Assembly: GCA_013813615.1 (NCBI GenBank)
Contig: JACCRJ010000121.1
Span: 1 to 23,298 of the forward strand
Reading direction: 5' to 3'
Length of the DNA stretch: 23,298 bases
Origin: Lautropia sp.
GTDB taxonomy: Bacteria; Pseudomonadota; Gammaproteobacteria; Burkholderiales; Burkholderiaceae_E
Part shown: positions 1 to 12,390 of the stretch, piece after piece
Position numbering within the stretch: the first letter of the stretch is position 1
Layout of the letters: each line of letters opens with the position of its first letter
The notes under the pieces: generated by a model
Database searches by the model: none
Told to the model about the DNA's origin: nothing
What the model saw: only the letters and a program-made list of their open reading frames with translations
Position numbers and translations under genes: made by a program

Positions 1-415
1 GTTCGGCACTTGCGGTCAGCCGTCTTCGATGCGCGACGTCGCGATGGCGCTGGTGCCGGGCATGATGGCGCCGACGGCGTCCGTCGCCGCGAGGAACGCC
101 GCGATCGAGATGATGGCCGCCGTGCCGCCGCAGACCTATCGGCTCGCCGTCGCCGCCATCGCCGCGTTCGATGGCCGCGCTCACCTCGCCGGCATCCCGG
201 TGCCGGTGCTTTGCCTGGCGGCGGAGCACGACGAAACTTCGTCGCCCGCGGTGCTGCAGGGGATGGCGCAGCGGATCCCGGGGGCCGACTACCGCTGCCT
301 GAAGGGCCTGGGCCATCTGGCGCCGGTGGAAGACCCCCCGCGCTGGGCGGCCGAGGTCGCCGACTGGTGCGGCCGGCGCATCGCCGGGCAGTGGAATAGC
401 CGGGTAGCGCAATAG
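1..415 (+). CDS. alpha/beta hydrolase, C-terminal part (5' end outside the window)
   Basis: The frame is open from the left edge (first full codon at 2) to a TAG at 413-415, so the N-terminal part with the nucleophile elbow is missing. What remains fits the end of an alpha/beta-hydrolase fold. A strand reading PVPVLCLAAEHDE carries the expected catalytic acid Asp, and GLGHLAPVEDP carries the expected catalytic His, followed by a terminal helix rich in Trp and Arg. Such enzymes hydrolyse esters, lactones or C-C bonds in ring-cleavage products; nothing here fixes the substrate. An ATG at 29 lies inside the domain and is not a believable start. The next gene, an acyl-CoA dehydrogenase-like protein, follows on the same strand after 50 bp, so the two may be co-transcribed. 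Fold assignment is fairly sure; specific function is unknown. Confidence 0.75.
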   Translation, partial: FGTCGQPSSMRDVAMALVPGMMAPTASVAARNAAIEMMAAVPPQTYRLAVAAIAAFDGRAHLAGIPVPVLCLAAEHDETSSPAVLQGMAQRIPGADYRCLKGLGHLAPVEDPPRWAAEVADWCGRRIAGQWNSRVAQ

Positions 416-426
416 CCGAGGCACGA

Positions 427-447
427 ACAGCAGACAGCAGACAGCAG
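427..447. repeat. three perfect tandem copies of a 7-bp unit
   Basis: The unit ACAGCAG occurs three times head to tail in the 50-bp gap upstream of the acyl-CoA dehydrogenase-like gene. It ends 8 bp before that gene's AGGAG ribosome-binding site (456-460). A fourth, imperfect copy (AGACAGC) follows. The repeat is non-coding here. It could be a slippage-prone tract, but three copies is short and the effect, if any, is unknown. Confidence 0.8.
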
Positions 448-465
448 AGACAGCCAGGAGACGAC

Positions 466-1737
466 ATGGCAACTACCGCCGACGACGGCCTCGCGGACCG
501 CTTCACCATCACCGGCACAGGCCTTGAACTGAGTGCGGAACAGACGGGCCTGCTCAATCTCGCGGAGGAACTCGGCGTCAGCTTCGGCCGGCGCGCCGCC
601 CGCTACGACCAGGAAGCCGGCTTTCCCTTCGAGAACTACGACGACATGCGCAGGGCGGGCCTGTTGAAGCTGTGCGTGCCCAGGCCGTACGGCGGGCTCG
701 GATCGGACCTCTTCACGTACGCGCTGGTCTCGGCGACCCTCGGCAAGCACTGCGGCGCAACCGCGCTGACCTTCAACATGCACGCCTGCTCGTCGCTGTG
801 GCTAGGCCTCCTCGCCGATGCGCTCGACATGACCGCGGCGCAGCGCGCCGAGCACGAGAAGTACCGGGCGCTGCACTTCCGGCGAATCGTCGAGGAAGGC
901 GCGGTCTACGCCCAGTCTTTCTCCGAGAGCACAGCGTCGGCCGCCGGCAAGGCGCCTTTCGGCACGACGGCGACCAAGGTCGAGGGTGGCTGGCTGCTGA
1001 ACGGCAAGAAGATCTTCGCTTCGCTGTCCGGCGCGGCCGACTACTACGGCGTGCTCTGTACCGAGGCCAGACCGGGCGCCGAAGCGCCGTCGATGCGCGA
1101 CTCGCTCTACATCGCCATACCGAAGGAGGCGCCCGGATTCACCATCGTCGGCGACTGGGATCCGCTCGGGATGCGGGGCACGGTGTCCCGCACGCTTCTG
1201 CTCAATGACGTGTTCGTCGCCGACAGCGGCCAGATGATGCCTCGCGGCATCTATCACCAGGCCGCAACCCGCTGGCCGCACATGTTCGCGACGCTGTCGC
1301 CGACCTACATGGGGATTTCGGTTGCGGCCTACGAGTTCACCATCCGCTACCTGCGCGGCGAGATCGAAGACCTGGGGCCGACGGTCAAGCGTCGGATGTA
1401 TCCGACCAAGCAGATCGCCACCGCGCAGATGCACATCCTGCTGGAGCAGACGCGATCGCTCTTCCTGCGCAGCTTCAGCGAGGCCCGCATCGATCCGCCG
1501 AAGGAGATGCGGCTGCGGGCCTACGCGGCGCACTACACCATCATGGAAAACGCCAACGAGATCTCGCGGCTGGCGATCCGCACCTGCGGCGGGCAGTCGA
1601 TGCTCAAGAGCCTGCCGCTGGAGCGGCTCTACCGGGATTCGCGGTGCGGCAGCCTGATGCTGCCCTGGACCGCGGAACTTTGCCTCGACCGTATCGGGCG
1701 CGAAGCGCTCTACGAGTCCGGAGAGGCCGACGACTGA
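466..1737 (+). CDS. acyl-CoA dehydrogenase-like flavoprotein (423 aa)
   Basis: The ATG at 466 is preceded by AGGAG at 456-460, which decides the start. The length and three-part layout fit the acyl-CoA dehydrogenase family: a helical N-terminal domain (about 25-140), a beta middle domain (about 145-250) with the flavin/substrate-contact segment AQSFSES near 149-155 and a GGWLLNGKKIF strand near 174-184, and a helical C-terminal domain (about 270-415) with RTCGGQSM and LPLERLYRDSRCG. In the usual family ending the RD segment is followed by IYEGT, whose Glu is the catalytic base. Here the aligned positions read MLPWT, with Leu399 in place of Glu. Some relatives place the base elsewhere and others are monooxygenases or desulfinases, so the reaction cannot be named. 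It lies downstream of an alpha/beta hydrolase and converges on fhs. Confidence 0.85.
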   Translation: MATTADDGLADRFTITGTGLELSAEQTGLLNLAEELGVSFGRRAARYDQEAGFPFENYDDMRRAGLLKLCVPRPYGGLGSDLFTYALVSATLGKHCGATALTFNMHACSSLWLGLLADALDMTAAQRAEHEKYRALHFRRIVEEGAVYAQSFSESTASAAGKAPFGTTATKVEGGWLLNGKKIFASLSGAADYYGVLCTEARPGAEAPSMRDSLYIAIPKEAPGFTIVGDWDPLGMRGTVSRTLLLNDVFVADSGQMMPRGIYHQAATRWPHMFATLSPTYMGISVAAYEFTIRYLRGEIEDLGPTVKRRMYPTKQIATAQMHILLEQTRSLFLRSFSEARIDPPKEMRLRAYAAHYTIMENANEISRLAIRTCGGQSMLKSLPLERLYRDSRCGSLMLPWTAELCLDRIGREALYESGEADD

Positions 1738-1738
1738 A

Positions 1739-1761
1739 GCCGGCGCCGCCGGCCAGGCCGG
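1739..1761. terminator. overlapping GC-rich palindromes between convergent genes (possible terminator)
   Basis: The 25-bp gap between the stops of the acyl-CoA dehydrogenase-like gene and fhs is almost filled by two overlapping inverted repeats: GCCGGC-GCC-GCCGGC (1739-1753) and CCGGCC-A-GGCCGG (1749-1761). Either could form a stable hairpin in RNA from both strands. No run of U follows on either strand, so this is not a classical intrinsic terminator. The role is inferred from position only. Confidence 0.35.
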
Positions 1762-1762
1762 T

Positions 1763-3433
1763 TCATGACAGTCCGGTGATCCGACCGTCGTCGGTGACGC
1801 TGATCGCGTGAGCGGCCGGCACCGCCGGCAGGCCCGGCATGGTCATGATTTCGCCGCAGACCATCACCACGAAGCGCGCGCCGGCGGCCAGCCTGACCTC
1901 GCGCACCGTCAGGATGTGCCCCTCCGGCGCGCCGCGGACGCTGGGGTCGCCGGAGAAGGATGACTGGGTCTTCGCGACGCAGACCGGCAGGTGTCCGTAG
2001 CCTGCGGCCTGCAACTGCTCGATGCGGTTGCGCACTTTCTTGTCGGCGACGACCTGCGCGGCGCGGTAGATGCGCCGTGCGATCACGTTGATCTTCTCCC
2101 ATAGGGGCAGTTCGTCTTCGTAGAGCAGCTGCAACGGCCTTGCCGCATCGGCCGCGGCGACGACGGCATGCGCGAGGTCCACCGCCCCTTCGCCGCCCTT
2201 GGCCCAGTGCTGCGCAACCACGACCGGTGTATCGAGCGCCGCCAGCTGCTCCCCGAGCAGCGCAACCTCCGCGTCGGTGTCGTGGGTGCGGTGATTGACG
2301 GCCACGACGCAGCGCAGACCGAACGCCTCCGACAGGTTACTCACATGGCGCAGCAGGTTCGGCAGCCCAGCCTTGAGCGACACGAGGTCTTCCCGGCTCA
2401 GCGAGTCCAGCGACGCGCCGCCGTGATACTTGAGCGCGCGGATGGTGGCGACGATGACTGCGCAATGCGGCCGCAGGCCCGACTCCCGGCATTTGATGTC
2501 AAGGAACTTCTCGGCGCCCAGGTCCGCGCCGAAACCGGCTTCGGTGATGACGTAGTCCGCAAGCTTCATCCCGGCGCTGGTGGCGATGACGGAACTGCAG
2601 CCGTGGGCGATGTTGGCGAACGGACCGCCGTGGATCAGCGCCGGCGTGCCTTCCAAGGTCTGCACCAGGTTGGGCTTCACCGCATCGCGCAGCAGCGCGG
2701 CCATGGCGCCGTCGCCCTGGAGGTCGCGGGCGGTAACGGGCTGCTGGGACGCCGTGTAGCCGACGACGATGTCCCCGAGACGCTGCTTCAGGTCGGCGAA
2801 GTTGCTCGCCAGGCAGAGGATGGCCATCACTTCGGACGCGACCACGATGTCGAAGCGGTCCTGCCGGGGATAGCCGTTGGCCGGGCCGCCCATCCCGATG
2901 GTGACCTCGCGCAGGGCACGGTCGTTGACGTCGACCACCCGCGGCCAGGTGATCCGCCGCACGTCGATGCCGAGGGCATTGCCGTGGTGGATGTGGTTGT
3001 CCAGCAGCGCCGACAGCAGGTTGTGCGCCAGGGCGATAGCCGCGAAGTCGCCGGTGAAGTGAAGGTTGATGTCCTCCATCGGCACGACCTGCGCATATCC
3101 ACCGCCGGTGGCCCCTCCCTTCATGCCGAACACCGGCCCCATCGACGGCTCGCGCAGGCAGATCATCGTGCGCTTGCCGATCCGCGCCAGCGCGTCGCCA
3201 AGGCCGATCGATGTCGTCGTCTTGCCCTCGCCGGCCGGCGTCGGGCTGATCGCGGTCATCAGGATCAGCCGGGCACCTTCTCGCGGCGGCAGCGCGTTGA
3301 TCCAGTCGAGCGCGATCTTCGCCTTGTGGCGGCCATAGGGCTCGAGCGCGGCGGGAGGAATCCCGGCGCGCTCGGCAATCCGATCGACAGGCTCGAGTCG
3401 GGCGGCCTGCGCGATTTCGATATCGGCCTTCAT
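1763..3433 (-). CDS. fhs: formate--tetrahydrofolate ligase
   Basis: The enzyme joins formate to tetrahydrofolate using ATP, giving 10-formyl-THF for purine and C1 metabolism in the cytoplasm. The 556-residue length is normal for the family. The ATP-binding loop TPAGEGKTT lies at about 65-73. The family signature around [13 protein letters not shown] spans 103-115. The downstream stretch with [12 protein letters not shown] and HIHHGN is also typical. The ATG at 3433 overlaps the TGA of gltD by one base (TGATG), so its translation is probably coupled to gltD and it belongs to the gltBD transcription unit. No promoter of its own is visible in gltD. Identity is secure; the link to glutamate synthase is the unusual part. 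Confidence 0.97.
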   Translation of the reverse strand: MKADIEIAQAARLEPVDRIAERAGIPPAALEPYGRHKAKIALDWINALPPREGARLILMTAISPTPAGEGKTTTSIGLGDALARIGKRTMICLREPSMGPVFGMKGGATGGGYAQVVPMEDINLHFTGDFAAIALAHNLLSALLDNHIHHGNALGIDVRRITWPRVVDVNDRALREVTIGMGGPANGYPRQDRFDIVVASEVMAILCLASNFADLKQRLGDIVVGYTASQQPVTARDLQGDGAMAALLRDAVKPNLVQTLEGTPALIHGGPFANIAHGCSSVIATSAGMKLADYVITEAGFGADLGAEKFLDIKCRESGLRPHCAVIVATIRALKYHGGASLDSLSREDLVSLKAGLPNLLRHVSNLSEAFGLRCVVAVNHRTHDTDAEVALLGEQLAALDTPVVVAQHWAKGGEGAVDLAHAVVAAADAARPLQLLYEDELPLWEKINVIARRIYRAAQVVADKKVRNRIEQLQAAGYGHLPVCVAKTQSSFSGDPSVRGAPEGHILTVREVRLAAGARFVVMVCGEIMTMPGLPAVPAAHAISVTDDGRITGLS

Positions 3434-4917
3434 CAGCGCGGCAAGCTGCTGCTGCCCATCAGGTATTCGTCCACCGACCGGGCAGCCTGCCGGCCTTCAC
3501 GTATCGCCCAGACCACCAGCGATTGCCCGCGCCGCATGTCGCCGGCGGCAAAAACCTTCTCGCGGCTGGTGTGATAACTGGACTGGCCCTCGGTGCTTGC
3601 CCGTGCGTTGCCGCGCGTATCGCGCGCCACGCCGAACCCTTCCAGCACCGACGCGACCGGCGAGATGAAGCCCATCGCGAACAGAACCAGCTCGGCGTTG
3701 ACCTCGAACTCCGAACCTTCCATCTCGCCCATTTTCATCTGGCCGCTCTGCTCGTCCTTCTGCCACTGCACCCGGGCGCAGGTGAGCGACGCCACGTTGC
3801 CCTTGCCGTCGTCGTTGAACCGCTTGGTCATCACCGCCCAATCCCGCTCCACGCCCTCTTCGTGAGAGCTGGAAGTCCGCAGCTTGATCGGCCAGTAGGG
3901 CCAGGTCATCTGCCGGTTCTCTTCCTCCGGCGGCTGCGGCATCACTTCGAACTGGGTCACCGACTTCGCGCCCTGGCGGTTGGAGGTGCCGACGCAGTCC
4001 GAACCGGTATCGCCGCCGCCGATCACCACGACGTTCCTGCCGGTGGCAAGGATCTGACCCTGAACCTGGTCGCCCGCAACCACCCGGTTCTGCAGCGGCA
4101 GGAACTGCATCGCGAAGTGGATGCCGTTCAGCTCGCGGCCCGGGATCGGCAAGTCCCGAGGCATTTCGGCGCCCCCGGCCAGCACCACCGCGTCGAACTG
4201 CTTCTCGAGGTCCGCGGCCGCGATGGTTTCGCTGCTGAGGCTGCAGACATATGCGGGCAATCCCTCGGTGACCTGGACGCCGGTGCGAAACGTCACACCT
4301 TCGGCCTCCATCTGCCGGATCCGCCGGTCGATCAGGTGCTTCTCCATCTTGAAGTCCGGTATGCCATAGCGCATAAGCCCGCCGATCCGATCGTTCTTCT
4401 CGAAGACCGTCACCTCGTGGCCGACCCGCGCCAACTGCTGGGCGCAGGCCATGCCCGCCGGGCCCGAGCCGACGACGGCCACCGTCTTGCCGGTCTTCGT
4501 CGCCGGCGGCAGCGGCTCGACCCAGCCTTCCTCCCACGCCTTGTCCGCGATGGCGTGCTCGATCGACTTGATGCCGACCGGATCGCTGTTGATGTTGAGC
4601 GTGCAGGCGGCTTCGCAGGGCGCCGGGCAGACGCGGCCGGTGTACTCCGGAAAATTGTTGGTGGAATGCAGGTTGTCGATCGCCTCGTGCCAATTGTCGC
4701 GATAGACCAGATCGTTCCAGTCGGGAATCAGGTTGTTGACCGGGCAGCCGGTATGGCAGAACGGGATGCCGCAATCCATGCAGCGCGCGCCCTGCCTGGC
4801 AGCGGCGTCTTCGTCCAGCCGCATCACGAACTCGCGGTAGTGCTTCACGCGCGAATCGACCGCTTCGCTTGCTTCGGAGAGACGCTCGAACTCCAGAAAA
4901 CCGGTGATCTTGCCCAT
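3433..4917 (-). CDS. gltD: glutamate synthase [NADPH] small (beta) subunit
   Basis: GltD passes electrons from NADPH through FAD and iron-sulfur clusters to GltB. The predicted 494 residues match the family. Cysteines for the two low-potential 4Fe-4S clusters are visible: C46, C49, C54, C58 in [13 protein letters not shown], and C97, C101, C105 in CPAPCEAAC. An FAD Rossmann motif ([17 protein letters not shown]) and a second nucleotide-binding motif for NADPH ([13 protein letters not shown]) follow, and the C-terminal [22 protein letters not shown] segment is typical of the FAD site. The frame stays open upstream to 5127, but the family N-terminus begins [12 protein letters not shown], so the ATG at 4917 was chosen; a short AAGG lies upstream. 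It starts 61 bp after the gltB stop and overlaps fhs by one base. Confidence 0.97.
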   Translation of the reverse strand: MGKITGFLEFERLSEASEAVDSRVKHYREFVMRLDEDAAARQGARCMDCGIPFCHTGCPVNNLIPDWNDLVYRDNWHEAIDNLHSTNNFPEYTGRVCPAPCEAACTLNINSDPVGIKSIEHAIADKAWEEGWVEPLPPATKTGKTVAVVGSGPAGMACAQQLARVGHEVTVFEKNDRIGGLMRYGIPDFKMEKHLIDRRIRQMEAEGVTFRTGVQVTEGLPAYVCSLSSETIAAADLEKQFDAVVLAGGAEMPRDLPIPGRELNGIHFAMQFLPLQNRVVAGDQVQGQILATGRNVVVIGGGDTGSDCVGTSNRQGAKSVTQFEVMPQPPEEENRQMTWPYWPIKLRTSSSHEEGVERDWAVMTKRFNDDGKGNVASLTCARVQWQKDEQSGQMKMGEMEGSEFEVNAELVLFAMGFISPVASVLEGFGVARDTRGNARASTEGQSSYHTSREKVFAAGDMRRGQSLVVWAIREGRQAARSVDEYLMGSSSLPR

Positions 4918-4978
4918 CGGGTGCCTTGTCGACTCGATACGTGAAGGCTGCGGAGGGTGCGCGGGTCCGCGGCCGCGC

Positions 4979-9835
<4,857 letters not shown>

Positions 9836-9862
9836 CTCGATTCTCCTGATTCCGCAGCTCCG

Positions 9863-9891
9863 ATAATAGGACGCGGCGGCGCAGCATGCAA
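9863..9891 (-). promoter_or_regulatory. putative sigma-70 promoter for gltB-gltD-fhs
   Basis: On the minus strand TTGCAT (9886-9891) and TATTAT (9863-9868) are separated by 17 bp. The -10 box matches five of six consensus bases; the -35 box matches only three. A start about 7 bases after the -10 would give a leader of roughly 20-25 nt, just enough for the AGGAGA ribosome-binding site. No NtrC or Lrp site was recognised. Confidence 0.45.
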
Positions 9892-9901
9892 GCAAGACAA
9901 A

Positions 9902-9954
9902 GGGGTCAGAACAGATTAATGGACTTCAGCCCAAATAGCTTCTGATTTATGGGG
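9902..9954. repeat. REP-like imperfect hairpin beside the RAYT gene, flanked by GGGG
   Basis: An imperfect inverted repeat runs from 9906 to 9945. The outer arms TCAGAA (9906-9911) and TTCTGA (9940-9945) pair perfectly. After a 3-base mismatch, ATTAATGG faces CCAAAT, leaving the loop ACTTCAGC. GGGG lies directly before the left arm (9902-9905) and five bases after the right arm (9951-9954). A short palindrome preceded by a conserved tetranucleotide and sited next to a RAYT gene is the known layout of REP elements. Here it starts 15 bp beyond the RAYT stop. It also lies just upstream of the gltB promoter. Only one copy is visible in the window, so its repeat status in the genome is inferred. 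Confidence 0.6.
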
Positions 9955-9959
9955 ACGGA

Positions 9960-10652
9960 TCAGGAGCCGACCGTGCGTCTCGGCCGACCCACAGGGCGCC
10001 GGACCCAGGGTCGGCCGGTGTCCGCTTCCAGCCGATCCAGGAATCCGGGCTCCGCCAGTGCGTGTCCCCGCTTCAGCGCTTCAGCCAGTATTCCCTCATC
10101 GACGGACGGCTCCGCGTCGAAAAGGCGCAGATACGCTGCTTCGCGATCGAACGGTGTGTTGCCCAGCGCCCAATAGACTGGGTGAGGACTCACTAACGGG
10201 TCGGCGACCAGCCCCAGGTGGTGTCGATGGCTCGACCAGGGATATCCCTCCGGCTTGTCAACCAGGCCGGCGCGAAGCGGTTCCAGTTCCAGATACCGCA
10301 GGCTCGGCAGCAGATACCGGTCCTCCTGAATGATTGATGCACGATACCGGCCCTCCCACAAAGTACCGCTCCGACCGTGGCGTCGATTGAATCGCCGGAC
10401 GTAGCGGCGTCCCACCGCTTGCATCGCCAGCCCGAAGGATTCCGGCCGCGAGGGCGTACCGATGAGATGTACCTCGCCGGGCATCAGGACATAGGCATGG
10501 ATCGCCAGCCCATGGTCTGCGCAAGCCGCCTGCAGGATCGATTTGTAGTCGAGCCGGTCCCGGTCGTCGAGGAAAATCGGCTGCCGGTTGTTGCCCCGCA
10601 CGATCACATGGAAGGGGAAGTCGGCGACGATGTTGCGGGATTTCCGGGCCAT
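9960..10652 (-). CDS. REP-associated tyrosine transposase (RAYT, Y1 transposase superfamily)
   Basis: The 230-residue protein has the RAYT pattern: an N-terminal HVIVRGNNRQPIF strand, YVLMPGEVHLIGTP (54-67) at the HUH motif, GRRYVRRFNRRHGRSGTLWEGRYRA, the catalytic Tyr120 in RYLELEPLRAGLV, and PEGYPWSSHRHHLG. Family members nick and join single-stranded DNA at REP hairpins. Two expected metal ligands differ. The usual MPNHVHLL is MPGEVHLI here, so the first His of HUH is Glu60. Four residues after Tyr120, where RAYTs normally have Asn, is Glu124. The C-terminus (RRPVGRPRR) is basic and could contact DNA. The ATG at 10652 has GGGAG upstream. It lies between aroB and gltB, so it interrupts an otherwise housekeeping stretch. 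The family is clear; whether the enzyme is active is not. Confidence 0.9.
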   Translation of the reverse strand: MARKSRNIVADFPFHVIVRGNNRQPIFLDDRDRLDYKSILQAACADHGLAIHAYVLMPGEVHLIGTPSRPESFGLAMQAVGRRYVRRFNRRHGRSGTLWEGRYRASIIQEDRYLLPSLRYLELEPLRAGLVDKPEGYPWSSHRHHLGLVADPLVSPHPVYWALGNTPFDREAAYLRLFDAEPSVDEGILAEALKRGHALAEPGFLDRLEADTGRPWVRRPVGRPRRTVGS

Positions 10653-10710
10653 CTTTCTCCCGCCTTCGCCGGCGGTCAGGAAGTCAGGGCAGGCAGCACA
10701 GCCGGGGCAG

Positions 10711-11802
10711 TCAGGCGGCGGGAGCTGTCGTGTGGGCGAGGATTGCCCCCGCCACCAGGTCTGCGTCGACCCGCCGCACCTCCGCCTGGCCGATGCGTTT
10801 CAGCACCACGAACTTCGGGATGCCGTGGACCGCCTTCTTGTCGATACTCATGAACGACAGGTAACGCTCCACCGGCCAGGCCGGTCCGAGCAGCGGCAGA
10901 CCCGCCTCCCCGATCACCGCCGTGATCCGGGCAAGGTCTTCGACGCCCAGATACCCCAGCCTCAGCGACAGGTCGGTGGCCATCACCATGCCGGCACCGA
11001 CCGCCTCGCCGTGGAGCCACCGGCCATAGCCGGCGCCGGCCTCGATCGCGTGCCCGAAGGTGTGGCCGAAATTCAGCAGGGCACGCGCGCCGGACTCGCG
11101 CTCGTCACGGGCGACGACCGCCGCCTTGATCCTGACCGAGTCGATGACGGCCGCCGCCAGCGCCTGCGGGTCGCGAGCCCGCAGCCGGTGCATCGCCGCC
11201 GCGACCCGGTCCAGGTAAACCTCGTCGGCGATCGCGCCGTGCTTGATCACTTCCGCCAGGCCGGCGGACAGCTCGCGATCCGGCAGCGTCGCCAGAATGC
11301 CGGTGTCGGCAATCACGAGCCGCGGCTGGTGAAAAGCGCCGATCATGTTCTTGCCGCGGGCATGGTTGATGGCGGTCTTGCCGCCGACGGAGGAATCAAC
11401 CTGCGCCAGCAACGTGGTGGGGATCTGCACGAAGTCAACACCGCGCTGGTAGGTGGCAGCGGCGAAACCGGCGACGTCACCGACCACTCCGCCGCCCAGC
11501 GCGATTACCAGGCTGCCGCGGTCGAACCGGTTTGCGAGGAGATCATCGAAGATGCGGTCGAGCGATTCCCAGCCCTTCGTCGCCTCGCCGGGAGGAAGCA
11601 CGATGCGGATCGACTGGTGCGCGACCGGCTTGAGCAGCGCCGCCAGGCGATCGCCAAGAAGCCCGTCGACCACCGAATCCGTAATCACCGCCACCGACCG
11701 ACCCTGCGCCAGGCAAGCCAGCGCGTCGTTCCGATCGAGCAGCCCCTCGCCGACCTGGATCGGATAGCTGCGATCGCCCAATTCCACCGTCACTTGCTGC
11801 AT
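10711..11802 (-). CDS. aroB: 3-dehydroquinate synthase
   Basis: AroB converts DAHP to 3-dehydroquinate, the second step of the shikimate pathway, using NAD and a divalent metal. The predicted 363 residues are normal. Visible motifs are the NAD-binding ALGGGVVGDVAGF, the TTLLAQVDSSVGGKTA and NMIGAFHQP segments, and metal ligands in GLAEVIKHG (Glu) and FGHTFGHAIE (His residues). The frame is open to 11850, but the family start is MQQVTVELGDRSYPI, so the ATG at 11802 was chosen, with AAGG about 11 nt upstream. It overlaps the end of aroK by 13 bp, implying coupled translation. It is the last biosynthetic gene of the pil-aro operon; the RAYT gene follows 58 bp later with no clear terminator between. 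Confidence 0.97.
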   Translation of the reverse strand: MQQVTVELGDRSYPIQVGEGLLDRNDALACLAQGRSVAVITDSVVDGLLGDRLAALLKPVAHQSIRIVLPPGEATKGWESLDRIFDDLLANRFDRGSLVIALGGGVVGDVAGFAAATYQRGVDFVQIPTTLLAQVDSSVGGKTAINHARGKNMIGAFHQPRLVIADTGILATLPDRELSAGLAEVIKHGAIADEVYLDRVAAAMHRLRARDPQALAAAVIDSVRIKAAVVARDERESGARALLNFGHTFGHAIEAGAGYGRWLHGEAVGAGMVMATDLSLRLGYLGVEDLARITAVIGEAGLPLLGPAWPVERYLSFMSIDKKAVHGIPKFVVLKRIGQAEVRRVDADLVAGAILAHTTAPAA

Positions 11803-12353
11803 GGGATCTTGCCTTGCGCGCGCCTCGCGCAGTCTGGATGGTCCAACCACGTAATTATAGATTCCACCGCCAGGTCGACCGGCTGCCGACCGGTGCTGAC
11901 CACGTGGTCGGCGATCTCCATGTATAGCGGATCGCGCTGCTCGACCAGATCGAGGACCCGCTGGCGGGGGTTTTCCGCCTTCAGCAACGGCCGGTGCTTG
12001 TCGCGGCGCAGCCGCTGCCAGAGGTCGGCCGGGGTCGCACGCAGGTACACCACCAGCCCATGCAACGCGAGCACCTGCCGGTTCACCGGCAGGAGCACCG
12101 CGCCGCCGCCGGTGGCGAGCACCAGCCCTTCCTGCGTCGACGCGAGTTCCTGGATCAGCTGCGACTCGCGGCGCCGAAATCCTTCCTCGCCCTCGAGATC
12201 GAACACGGTGGGGATGTCGACGCCCAGGCGGGCTTCCAGTTCGCGGTCGACGTCGAGGAAAGCGCGATCCAGGCGCCGGGCGAGCCTGACCCCGACGGTC
12301 GACTTGCCGGCGCCCATCATGCCGATCAGGAAAATGGAAACGGCGGCACCCAT
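11790..12353 (-). CDS. aroK: shikimate kinase
   Basis: AroK phosphorylates shikimate at O3 with ATP in the cytoplasm. The 187 residues contain a Walker A loop GMMGAGKST (11-19), acidic Asp34 and Asp36 for Mg and shikimate, the substrate-binding GFRRRE (58-63), TGGGAV (81-86), the lid Arg121 in RPLL, and Arg140 in QRDPLY. The ATG at 12353 fits the family start (MGAAVSIFLIGMMG). It lies 37 bp after the Ig-like lipoprotein gene and overlaps aroB by 13 bp. The order pilQ then aroK-aroB is common in beta- and gammaproteobacteria; the extra lipoprotein gene between them is the local variation. Confidence 0.97.
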   Translation of the reverse strand: MGAAVSIFLIGMMGAGKSTVGVRLARRLDRAFLDVDRELEARLGVDIPTVFDLEGEEGFRRRESQLIQELASTQEGLVLATGGGAVLLPVNRQVLALHGLVVYLRATPADLWQRLRRDKHRPLLKAENPRQRVLDLVEQRDPLYMEIADHVVSTGRQPVDLAVESIITWLDHPDCARRAQGKIPCSK

Positions 12354-12390
12354 GGCCGCCCTAAGGTATCAGAGATGGAGGATCAGGCGA

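Noticed and set aside
10660..10675. CCGCC/GGCGG hairpin between aroB and the RAYT gene as a terminator
   Set aside because: Only a 5-bp stem with no U-run; it abuts the RAYT ribosome-binding site and is easily explained by base composition.
10675..10715. Three GTCAGG copies near the aroB stop as a second REP element
   Set aside because: The copies are too short and irregular, do not form a hairpin, and do not match the element at 9902-9954.
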